A DNA stretch of 64,000 nt from Pseudomonas fluorescens (lineage in GTDB: Bacteria; Pseudomonadota; Gammaproteobacteria; Pseudomonadales; Pseudomonadaceae): positions 2,338,501-2,402,500 of the forward strand of contig NZ_CP078138.1 in the NCBI RefSeq assembly GCF_019212185.1. The letters run 5' to 3'. Below, in pieces: positions 57,757 through 64,000 of this stretch (its first letter is position 1; the number at the start of each line of letters is the position of its first letter). Below the pieces are notes generated by a model that had not been told where the DNA came from, ran no database searches, and saw only the letters and a list, made by a program, of their open reading frames with translations. The translations under genes were made by a program, and so were the position numbers.

Positions 57757-58926
57757 ATGTCCAGTGGTGCCAAGGTCCAGCTTGCCTGGATCAAAGAGGT
57801 GACCCCAGGTGTTACGCCGGTCGGTGATTGGAACGTGCTGACGCGAATCAGTAACGGCCTGATGCCGACCTTCAACTCGGAAGAGAACAACGAAATCGGC
57901 TTCACCCGCATGTCGCAGGGTACCGCCCAGACCACTGTGGACGTTGGTGGCGACATCGAAACCAAGTGGCGCTATGGCGCGCTGGACGAGTTCCTGGCCT
58001 CGTGCTTCGGCAAGGCCTGGGCGGCGAACGTCCTCACCATGGGTGACGACCGTATCACCTTCTCGATCGCCTCCTACGCGACCGACATCGGCGTGTCGGC
58101 AATCGCCCGCGGCGTGCAAGTCGCGACCATGAACTTCGACTTCCCAGGCGACAACGAGGTCACGGTCACCACGACCATGGCCGCGCGCGCCTGGGATGAC
58201 AAGGGCGACAACACATCGTTCATCGTCAACGCCCAGCCCGAAACCAGCCAGCGCCGCTTCAGCTTCAAGGACATCAGCGGACTGAAGATCAATGGCGTTC
58301 AGGTGGGCGAAGACAACGCCTGCGTCGACAGCTTCAACCTGCAGTTCGACAACGCCGTGCAGACCCAGCGCTGCATTGGCAACGGCAATCCGTACCCAGG
58401 CAACATCATTGCCACCACGTTCACCCCGTCGGGTGCGATCACCATCAGCTGGTCGAAGATGGCATACGAGCTTTGGAAGCGGCAGAAGTCCAGCGACGCG
58501 ATCAGCCTGGAGTTCACCGTGGGCAACGCCGATGGCGGTTACAACATCCTGATCCCCGAGATGGAAGTGACCGCTGACTGGCCGGATGGCGGCTCCACCG
58601 ACATCATCCAGGTGGAACTGAACTACACCGCCCGCCGCGTGGCCCCGACTATCACCCGCCTGCCTGCGCCAGTGGTTATTGCTGCCGTGGCCGTCACGCC
58701 AGACACCCTGGCGCTGGATGTTGGCGACACCGCCGACCTCGAGGCGCTGGTCACCCCGGCCGGAGCAAGCCAGAGCGTCATATGGACCAGCTCGTCCCCG
58801 GCCATTGCCAGTGTCAGCGAAACCGGCATGGTCACCGGCCTAGCCGCCGGCAGCGCGACTATCACGGCCGCCAGCGTCGCAGACGGCACCAAGACCGACA
58901 CCTGCGCTGTCACCGTCACCGTTTAA
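57757..58926 (+). CDS. Major tail tube protein with C-terminal Ig-like domain
   Basis: A 389-residue protein. Residues 1-300 form the tail-tube domain (Ser-Gly-Ala-Lys-Val-Gln-Leu-Ala-Trp; Gly-Gly-Asp-Ile-Glu-Thr-Lys-Trp-Arg). Residues of about 308-389 are a BIG_2-type Ig-like domain (Val-Thr-Pro-Asp-Thr-Leu-Ala-Leu, Val-Ile-Trp-Thr-Ser-Ser-Ser-Pro-Ala-Ile-Ala-Ser-Val, then Gly-Ser-Ala-Thr-Ile-Thr-Ala) that would decorate the tube surface, as in lambda gpV. Ordinary tube proteins end near 300. Confidence 0.88.
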   Translation: MSSGAKVQLAWIKEVTPGVTPVGDWNVLTRISNGLMPTFNSEENNEIGFTRMSQGTAQTTVDVGGDIETKWRYGALDEFLASCFGKAWAANVLTMGDDRITFSIASYATDIGVSAIARGVQVATMNFDFPGDNEVTVTTTMAARAWDDKGDNTSFIVNAQPETSQRRFSFKDISGLKINGVQVGEDNACVDSFNLQFDNAVQTQRCIGNGNPYPGNIIATTFTPSGAITISWSKMAYELWKRQKSSDAISLEFTVGNADGGYNILIPEMEVTADWPDGGSTDIIQVELNYTARRVAPTITRLPAPVVIAAVAVTPDTLALDVGDTADLEALVTPAGASQSVIWTSSSPAIASVSETGMVTGLAAGSATITAASVADGTKTDTCAVTVTV

Positions 58927-58983
58927 CCCTTTGCCTGGCGCGCCCTGCGGTGCGCGTCGGGCCTTTTACCGCAGAGGAATACC

Positions 58984-59427
58984 ATGGGCATCACCATTGC
59001 AAAGAAGCCTGAGCTGGATATCAACGGTCAGCGCTGGGTTGAATTCGCCCCGGGCGCCGAGATCCTGGTGGGCTCGATCGCCAACCCGATTTACAAGTCT
59101 CACCAGGCGCTGATCAACCGCCACCTGGCCCTGATCAATCAACAGGCCGGCATCGGCACCGCAGAGTTCAGCCTGAGCACCATCCCTGATGTCGAGCTGG
59201 AGACCGACGACGACCTCTTCATCGAGCTCGCCGCCAAGCACCTGATCAAGGACTGGAAAGGCGTGGATATCGAGGAGCGGCCTGGAGAGCCTGCCCCGTA
59301 CAGCCCTGAGTTGTGCGCACAGCTGATCAAGCAGATGAGCAGCGTCTATTTCCTGGCTCTGCGCACCGGCACCGACATTGCTCGACGAGTCGAGGAGCAG
59401 GCCGCGGCCACTGCGGAAAAGCAGTAG
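58984..59427 (+). CDS. Tail assembly chaperone (gpG-like)
   Basis: A 147-residue protein between the tube and tape-measure genes, the place of the tail chaperone. Ile-Asp/Asp-Val-Glu-Leu-Glu-Thr-Asp-Asp-Asp-Leu-Phe and a helical acidic C-terminus fit this role. Near its 3' end the codons GAA-AAG (59416-59421) lie three codons before the stop and allow a -1 slip into the frame used by the next entry. Confidence 0.75.
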   Translation: MGITIAKKPELDINGQRWVEFAPGAEILVGSIANPIYKSHQALINRHLALINQQAGIGTAEFSLSTIPDVELETDDDLFIELAAKHLIKDWKGVDIEERPGEPAPYSPELCAQLIKQMSSVYFLALRTGTDIARRVEEQAAATAEKQ

Positions 59428-59789
59428 CGGCATATCTCTGGGGTAGGGAGTGGGCCGGGCCGCAGAACGAGAAAAAGCGCTGGAAACATGAGCGCCTCGG
59501 GCTGAAGGCTCAGGAGCCACCAGAGATCGATGGTGTCGTCGCTGAGATCCTTGAGGCTTATGCCCACATCAGCCGATCGCGGCAGTACGTCGGCATGGTC
59601 GGCGCTCCGGCGCCAATCGCGCCATCGGCCATCACCGAATACCTCGACCGCTACCCCTCTGCGATATGCCGCGAAGAGTTCGACGCAGCCGTCTCTGCCC
59701 TCGATGACAAATTCCGCCAGAACTGGGACGAACAGCACGAGAAAGCCCAGGGGGAAGCTGAATCCAAATCCAATCCGAATAGGCGTTGA
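59421..59789 (+). CDS. Frameshift extension of the tail chaperone (gpGT-like)
   Basis: The -1 frame relative to gpG is open from before the slip site to 59789 and has no ribosome site of its own near its start. After the slip at 59415-59421 (GGAAAAG) it would add about 122 residues: Val-Ala-Ala-Tyr-Leu-Trp-Gly-Arg-Glu-Trp, then a helical Asp/Glu-rich domain. This gives the G and G-T pair that lambda uses to load tube protein on the tape measure. Confidence 0.75.
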   Translation, partial: AVAAYLWGREWAGPQNEKKRWKHERLGLKAQEPPEIDGVVAEILEAYAHISRSRQYVGMVGAPAPIAPSAITEYLDRYPSAICREEFDAAVSALDDKFRQNWDEQHEKAQGEAESKSNPNRR

Positions 59790-59803
59790 CGCAGGAGAAC
59801 GAC

Positions 59804-62722
59804 ATGGCGCAGGAATCCCGCCTTGCGGTGACAATTGACTCGCGCGGGGCCAAGCGCAGTGCCGACGATCTGACTGGCTCTCTTGAGCGCATGGAGCGGG
59901 CGGGGGATGCGGCCGCAGCTTCGGCGGACGGCGTGTCATCCAGTCTCGATGATCAGCGAAAGGAACTAACCCAGCTCCTCGGGCAGATCAATCCCACGGT
60001 TGCCGCCCTTGGTCGCCTGGACGATATGCAGGAGAAACTGGCCAAGCTGAAAAAGGCCGGAATCGTCGAAAGCGACACATTTGTCGAGTACACCCAGCGC
60101 ATCAACACCATGCGCGATGCTTTGGGCGAGACCACTGTCGGCATGAACAAGGCCGGCATGTCGGCCAAGGCCTACCAAGCAGCTCTGCGCGGAGTTCCGG
60201 CTCAGTTTACTGACATTGCCGTAAGCCTACAGGGTGGCCAGGCTCCTTTGCAGGTACTGCTGCAGCAGGGCGGCCAACTGAAGGATATGTTCGGCGGAAT
60301 TGTTCCGGCAACGAAGGCGTTGGGCGGATATATCCTCGGCCTGGTCAACCCGTTCACCGTGGCTGCTGCGGCGGCAGGCACCCTGGCACTCGCCTATTAC
60401 CAGGGTTCTGAAGAGTCTGAGCGGCTGACCGCGTCGATCATCAAGAACGGAAACGCGGCCGGCACCAGCTACAGCGAACTTGCCAGCCTTGCTCAGCAGG
60501 TTGCAAACACCGGAACTACCGTAGGCGCAGCAGCTGATGTGATTGGCCAGCTGTCGGCAGCAGGCAACCGCCTGACCCCTATGTATGCCCAGATCGCGCA
60601 GGCTTCACTTGCCTGGGCGAAACAGACAGGCACCGATGTAACGAAGGTCGTCGAGACATTCAACGATATCGCCAAGAGCCCGGTGGAGGCAGTTAAGAAA
60701 CTCGACGCCGAGCTGAATTTTCTGACCACTAGCCAGTACGCGAACATCACATCCTTGCAGGAGCAAGGGAGAACGCTGGAAGCGGCCAGGGTGGCGACCG
60801 ATCTCTACGCCAGTACGCTTAGCAGTCGCTCCGGAGAGATGCAGGCAAACCTAGGGTCGCTAGAAAGCGCTTGGCAGTCGCTTGCCGGATTCGCTAAGCA
60901 GGCGTGGGATGCAATGCTCGATGTGGGGCGCAAGAAGACGCCAGAGCAAGAATTGAGTGAAGTCTACAATCAGATCGCTGATGCGCAGAAAGGCATAAAA
61001 CGTGGAGGGCGTGCGGCGTTTCAGTTGGGTGTCAACCAGCAAAGCCTGGACCAGCTGGAGAAGCGAGCCACTGAGCTTCAGGGGCAGATCGCCCAGGCCG
61101 GCGTAGATGCGTGGCAGGCCGGCACTACCAAGATTGTTCAGGATGCCGGCAAGAAGGGCATCGACCTCATTAACTCGACGTTCCAAGGCGCCCAGACACA
61201 GACCGCGAAGCTGCAAAAGCAATTGGTCGACCTCGATAAAGCCCGCGCTGACGCCTTGAAGTCCGGAGGACTCGGTGCCGCTGAAGAGACGAAATACGCG
61301 GCGGCCCGCAAGAACATCGAGAAAGAAATCGCCGACATCAAGGAGCGTGAGGCGAAGAAGAACAAGCCGAAGGCTGTAACCGGCCTGAATCGAGGTGTGG
61401 CTGAGGCCGAAAACACATTCTCCCGGCTTTACGGGCAGTACGACCCAGCTGCTCAGGCCGCCCGGGCGCTGACCAAGGAGCAAACCCAGCTCGACCTGGC
61501 ATTGAGCACGGGAAAAATCAGCCAGGAGGAATACGGAAAGGCGCTGGCCCAGGCCTCGAACAACTATGCCTCTGCACTCAAAGGCGCCCAAGGCCTCACC
61601 GTTGTCGAGCAGTACCGGGCTCAGCTTCAGAAGCAGCTGGCTAATGAGCAAGCTCAGTACAACTTGGACGCCGCAAGTGTCGGAATGGGTGACCTGCAAA
61701 CATCGCGCATGCAGCAACGCCTAAACTTGGAGATGCAGACCAATGATCGGCTGCTCCAGCTTCAGACTGAGCTGGCTAACGCAACGGACGAAAAGCAGCG
61801 CCAGGCTTTGCAGGGGCAGATCAATGCCGTCAACGAGTTCCTGCCTCAGCAGATCGCTGCGATGCAGGCCGGCTGGGCGCAGATGGATCAAGCCATGCTC
61901 AACCCTATCAACGGGTGGACAGCGGCAGTCCAAAACTTCGGTAACGAAGCGCGGGATATCGCCGGACAGACGCAGTCGATCTTCTCCAGTTCGTTCAACA
62001 CCATAGCGAATGACATCACCAGCGCGATCAAGAGTGGCAGCTTGTCGTTCAAGACGCTTGGGGATATCGGCGCTGACGTGCTCGACCAGGTGATCACCGG
62101 ATTTATACGGATGGGCGTGCAGATGGCGATGAACGCCGCGCTGAACGCGACACTCGGAGCTTCGGCAGCAGCGACCAACATTGCCCTGGCTGGGACAACC
62201 GCTTCCGCCTGGGCGCCTGCGGCCGCGATGGCTTCTCTTGCCACTCTCGGCACCAACGCAGTGCCGGCTGCTACTGCTTTGACTTCCACCACAGCGCTGG
62301 CTGCCGGTCTCGCAGTTGTCCCTGGTTTCGCCACTGGGGGTTACGTGTCCGGGGCTGGTACCGGCACCTCTGACAGCATCATGGCTCGACTGAGCGACGG
62401 TGAGTTCGTGGTTAATGCCCAGGCCACCAAGCGCAACCGTTCGCTGCTAGAGGCTATCAATTCGAACGAGCGGGTATCGGTGGCAGGTCGTGGCGGATCG
62501 GTCGCGGCTACGCAGCCAAGCAACAGCCCTGCTCCGGTCGCGGCTCAGCCGAATGTGACGGTGAACCTGATCGAAGACCGGTCCCGCGCCGGAACGGTTG
62601 ACCAGCGCACAGGCGACAACGGCCAGCTTGAAATCGACGCGTTCGTCGCTGACATCTGGGGCGGTGGCGAGCGGGCGCAAGCGCTTGAAAGTGCCTACGG
62701 GCTCACCAGGCAGGGCACCTAA
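59804..62722 (+). CDS. Tape measure protein
   Basis: A 972-residue protein, the longest gene here. Long helical coiled-coil regions, a hydrophobic stretch near 165-205 (Val-Asn-Pro-Phe-Thr-Val-Ala-Ala-Ala-Ala-Ala) and another at about 760-840, and a Gly-rich C-terminal part (Gly-Gly-Tyr-Val-Ser-Gly-Ala-Gly-Thr-Gly) fit lambda gpH-type tape measures that set tail length and enter the host envelope. The ATG at 59804 follows AGGAG by 6 bases; a TTG at 59786 is less likely. Confidence 0.93.
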   Translation: MAQESRLAVTIDSRGAKRSADDLTGSLERMERAGDAAAASADGVSSSLDDQRKELTQLLGQINPTVAALGRLDDMQEKLAKLKKAGIVESDTFVEYTQRINTMRDALGETTVGMNKAGMSAKAYQAALRGVPAQFTDIAVSLQGGQAPLQVLLQQGGQLKDMFGGIVPATKALGGYILGLVNPFTVAAAAAGTLALAYYQGSEESERLTASIIKNGNAAGTSYSELASLAQQVANTGTTVGAAADVIGQLSAAGNRLTPMYAQIAQASLAWAKQTGTDVTKVVETFNDIAKSPVEAVKKLDAELNFLTTSQYANITSLQEQGRTLEAARVATDLYASTLSSRSGEMQANLGSLESAWQSLAGFAKQAWDAMLDVGRKKTPEQELSEVYNQIADAQKGIKRGGRAAFQLGVNQQSLDQLEKRATELQGQIAQAGVDAWQAGTTKIVQDAGKKGIDLINSTFQGAQTQTAKLQKQLVDLDKARADALKSGGLGAAEETKYAAARKNIEKEIADIKEREAKKNKPKAVTGLNRGVAEAENTFSRLYGQYDPAAQAARALTKEQTQLDLALSTGKISQEEYGKALAQASNNYASALKGAQGLTVVEQYRAQLQKQLANEQAQYNLDAASVGMGDLQTSRMQQRLNLEMQTNDRLLQLQTELANATDEKQRQALQGQINAVNEFLPQQIAAMQAGWAQMDQAMLNPINGWTAAVQNFGNEARDIAGQTQSIFSSSFNTIANDITSAIKSGSLSFKTLGDIGADVLDQVITGFIRMGVQMAMNAALNATLGASAAATNIALAGTTASAWAPAAAMASLATLGTNAVPAATALTSTTALAAGLAVVPGFATGGYVSGAGTGTSDSIMARLSDGEFVVNAQATKRNRSLLEAINSNERVSVAGRGGSVAATQPSNSPAPVAAQPNVTVNLIEDRSRAGTVDQRTGDNGQLEIDAFVADIWGGGERAQALESAYGLTRQGT

Positions 62723-62734
62723 CGAGGAAAGGCA

Positions 62735-63205
62735 ATGATTCAGTACCCGGCAGAATTGCCACTTCCTCTGCAGGAGGGATACGGCCTGAATACGGCCGAT
62801 CCGATGCGGGCTACCCCGATGGTTACGGGGCGGACGCGCTATCGCATCAGGCACAGGCGCACGCCGACCTCGGCGTCGTTCAGTTTTAACTTCGACGAAG
62901 AAGAAGCGGCTCTTTTCGAGGGCTGGTACGAGTGGTCGATAAATCTCGGCCTGGAGTGGTTCGAGATGCCGCTTCAGACGCCGCTTGGACTTCAGGTTCA
63001 TCTTGTGCACTTCAAGCGGATGTACGGCGGCGGCGAACTGGCTCAGATAAAGCGGTGGAGGTTCACTGCTGAACTTGAGTTCAAAAAGCGCCCGGTCTAC
63101 ACCGAGGATCAGTACCTCGGGGCAGCGCTGGGCATGCCGCTTGGCCAGTTCAATGACGGCCTTCAGGGATCGCTGGAGAAGTGGTACACGAGGTACTTCG
63201 GATGA
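62735..63205 (+). CDS. Phage minor tail protein
   Basis: A 156-residue protein after the tape measure. Arg-Tyr-Arg-Ile-Arg, Phe-Phe-Glu/Leu-Phe-Glu-Gly-Trp-Tyr-Glu-Trp and Tyr-Gly-Gly-Gly-Glu-Leu are typical of the short distal-tail family that follows the tape-measure gene (lambda M-position). Its stop overlaps the next ATG. Confidence 0.75.
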   Translation: MIQYPAELPLPLQEGYGLNTADPMRATPMVTGRTRYRIRHRRTPTSASFSFNFDEEEAALFEGWYEWSINLGLEWFEMPLQTPLGLQVHLVHFKRMYGGGELAQIKRWRFTAELEFKKRPVYTEDQYLGAALGMPLGQFNDGLQGSLEKWYTRYFG

Positions 63206-63681
63206 ACCTAATTGAACAGTGCTACGCATCGGGCCTTGGGGAGTTGGTCGACACCATCGAAGGGCGGGAGGAGGGAGGCTCCGTCTCCCATCTCTACTGC
63301 TCCGGCTTTGAAGACAGGGTGTGCACCACCGAGGACGGCCGAACCCTGACCTTCATTGCGATGGCCATGGACCTGGCGCTACCCAAGAACGACAACAGCG
63401 GCTTCCAGAGCCTGGTTCTCGGCATGGACAACGTGACGGGAGAGGTCCAGGAGGTGGTGGAGGCAGCGAAGGCTGCCGGGCGGCGCTTCATCATCACCTT
63501 CCGCCGGTACTTGGCGGAAGACCTGTCGTTCCCGAGTGAGCGCTACCGAATGACGCTGCTCAGCCGCGATTATGAGGACGACATCGCCAAGCTCACCGCC
63601 GGCTTCTACGACCTGCTCAATACAAACGGTCTTCGCACCATCCTGACCACAACCTTGGCCCCTGGCCTGAAGTACACCTAA
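63202..63681 (+). CDS. DUF1833-like minor tail protein
   Basis: A 159-residue protein. Pro-Lys-Asn-Asp-Asn-Ser-Gly-Phe-Gln-Ser-Leu, Phe-Arg-Arg-Tyr-Leu-Ala-Glu-Asp-Leu and Arg-Tyr-Arg-Met-Thr-Leu-Leu-Ser fit the DUF1833 family found between lambda M-like and NlpC-like genes. Start at 63202 overlaps the previous stop (ATGA). Confidence 0.75.
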   Translation: MNLIEQCYASGLGELVDTIEGREEGGSVSHLYCSGFEDRVCTTEDGRTLTFIAMAMDLALPKNDNSGFQSLVLGMDNVTGEVQEVVEAAKAAGRRFIITFRRYLAEDLSFPSERYRMTLLSRDYEDDIAKLTAGFYDLLNTNGLRTILTTTLAPGLKYT

Positions 63682-63683
63682 CC

Positions 63684-64000
63684 ATGATCGAGAAATTCAT
63701 GCGCGCCCCGTATCGCGAGGGTGCAAGGGGCCCTATTGCCTTCGATTGCTGGGGGCTTTGCCGAGTCATTCGGCATGACCTGTTTGGGCTGCCCTGGCTG
63801 CCAAGTCTTGGCTCGGTGGGCAAGGACAAGATCCGCGAGAACACCAAGGCATATCGCTCGCTTCGAGTCTCGATGGAGGAGTGCCCGCCTGAGCCTGGAG
63901 CAATAGCTGCAGTCTTGCGCGGCGAGGCCCTGCTTCACGTTGGGACCGTCCTCCATATCGAGGGACGCCTCAAGGTCATCGACACAAACCCCGGCGGCGC
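63684..64000 (+). CDS. NlpC/P60-type tail protein, truncated by window end
   Basis: The first 105 codons of a gene that runs off the window. Phe-Asp-Cys-Trp-Gly-Leu-Cys (Cys22) and Leu-His-Val-Gly-Thr-Val-Leu-His are the Cys and His motifs of NlpC/P60 peptidases, as in lambda gpK, which may cut peptidoglycan during DNA entry. It starts two bases after the DUF1833 stop, so it belongs to the tail operon. Confidence 0.8.
   Translation, partial: MIEKFMRAPYREGARGPIAFDCWGLCRVIRHDLFGLPWLPSLGSVGKDKIRENTKAYRSLRVSMEECPPEPGAIAAVLRGEALLHVGTVLHIEGRLKVIDTNPGG

Larger units (their letters stand above)
22029..64000. mobile_element. Integrated lambda-type siphovirus prophage (left and central part)
   Basis: The region carries an integrase at the tRNA boundary, a leftward recombination operon, a repressor/Cro switch, replication genes, lysis genes, terminase, portal, capsid, tail and tape-measure genes in the order of lambda-like siphoviruses. 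Most is GC-rich like the host, but 25.4-27.2 kb and 37.7-40.1 kb are clearly AT-richer cargo. The left boundary is taken as the tRNA-Pro 3' end; the exact attL core cannot be fixed without attR, which is beyond 64000. Confidence 0.95.

Overview
The window is from a Pseudomonas chromosome, most likely of the P. fluorescens group. Evidence: an RsmE-type CsrA paralogue, the thrS-infC-rpmI-rplT-pheS-pheT-ihfA-merR block in the order known from pseudomonads, a proline tRNA directly after it, and DUF1654 and DUF2214 genes. Positions 1 to about 22030 are host core DNA. From there to the end of the window (about 42 kb) lies the left and central part of an integrated siphovirus-like, lambda-organised prophage. 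Its right end and attR are outside the window.

Host part. 1-2.9 kb holds a membrane protein, rsmE, a SPOR lipoprotein and an SOS-controlled pair (DUF1654 protein plus periplasmic endonuclease I) behind a consensus LexA box. 3.1-4.2 kb is a periplasmic glutaminase-asparaginase. 5.2-12.2 kb is a ribose/nucleoside operon, rbsBACRKD plus a secreted nucleoside hydrolase, preceded by a LacI-family operator palindrome. 12.2-14.2 kb holds small proteins: an I78 inhibitor, a cold-shock protein and a periplasmic protein. 14.6-21.9 kb is the translation operon, ending at tRNA-Pro(GGG), the attachment site.

Prophage part. A leftward early operon runs from about 37.2 kb to 22.1 kb: many small genes, a coiled-coil protein, an ERF annealase with a YqaJ exonuclease, DUF2303, DUF2591, a candidate excisionase and the integrase. 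It is interrupted by a rightward AT-rich two-gene cassette (25.4-27.2 kb) encoding an ABC/OLD-type ATPase and a PIN-like nuclease, a good candidate antiphage module. Two operators near 37.25 kb and three near 41.04 kb share an ACC-N3-GGT dyad and flank the immunity region, as OL and OR do in lambda. Between them lie a LexA-like cleavable repressor and, in the position lambda uses for rexAB, an AT-rich group made of an sce7726-type PD-(D/E)XK nuclease, a Beta-family protein and a membrane protein. A second DUF1654 gene with its own LexA-like box lies beside the left operators.

Rightward of the immunity region are a Cro-like protein, small early genes, an O-like initiator with five iterons inside its gene, a probable helicase loader, an Ea22-like protein, NinB, NinG, a possible late antiterminator, two holin-like proteins (no endolysin is seen), a leftward two-gene insert, a metallopeptidase-like protein, small and large terminase, portal, head, neck and tail genes, a gpG/gpGT-type -1 frameshift, a tape measure protein, and a truncated NlpC/P60 tail protein at the window edge.

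All functional names come from reading protein motifs and gene order. No database search was run.
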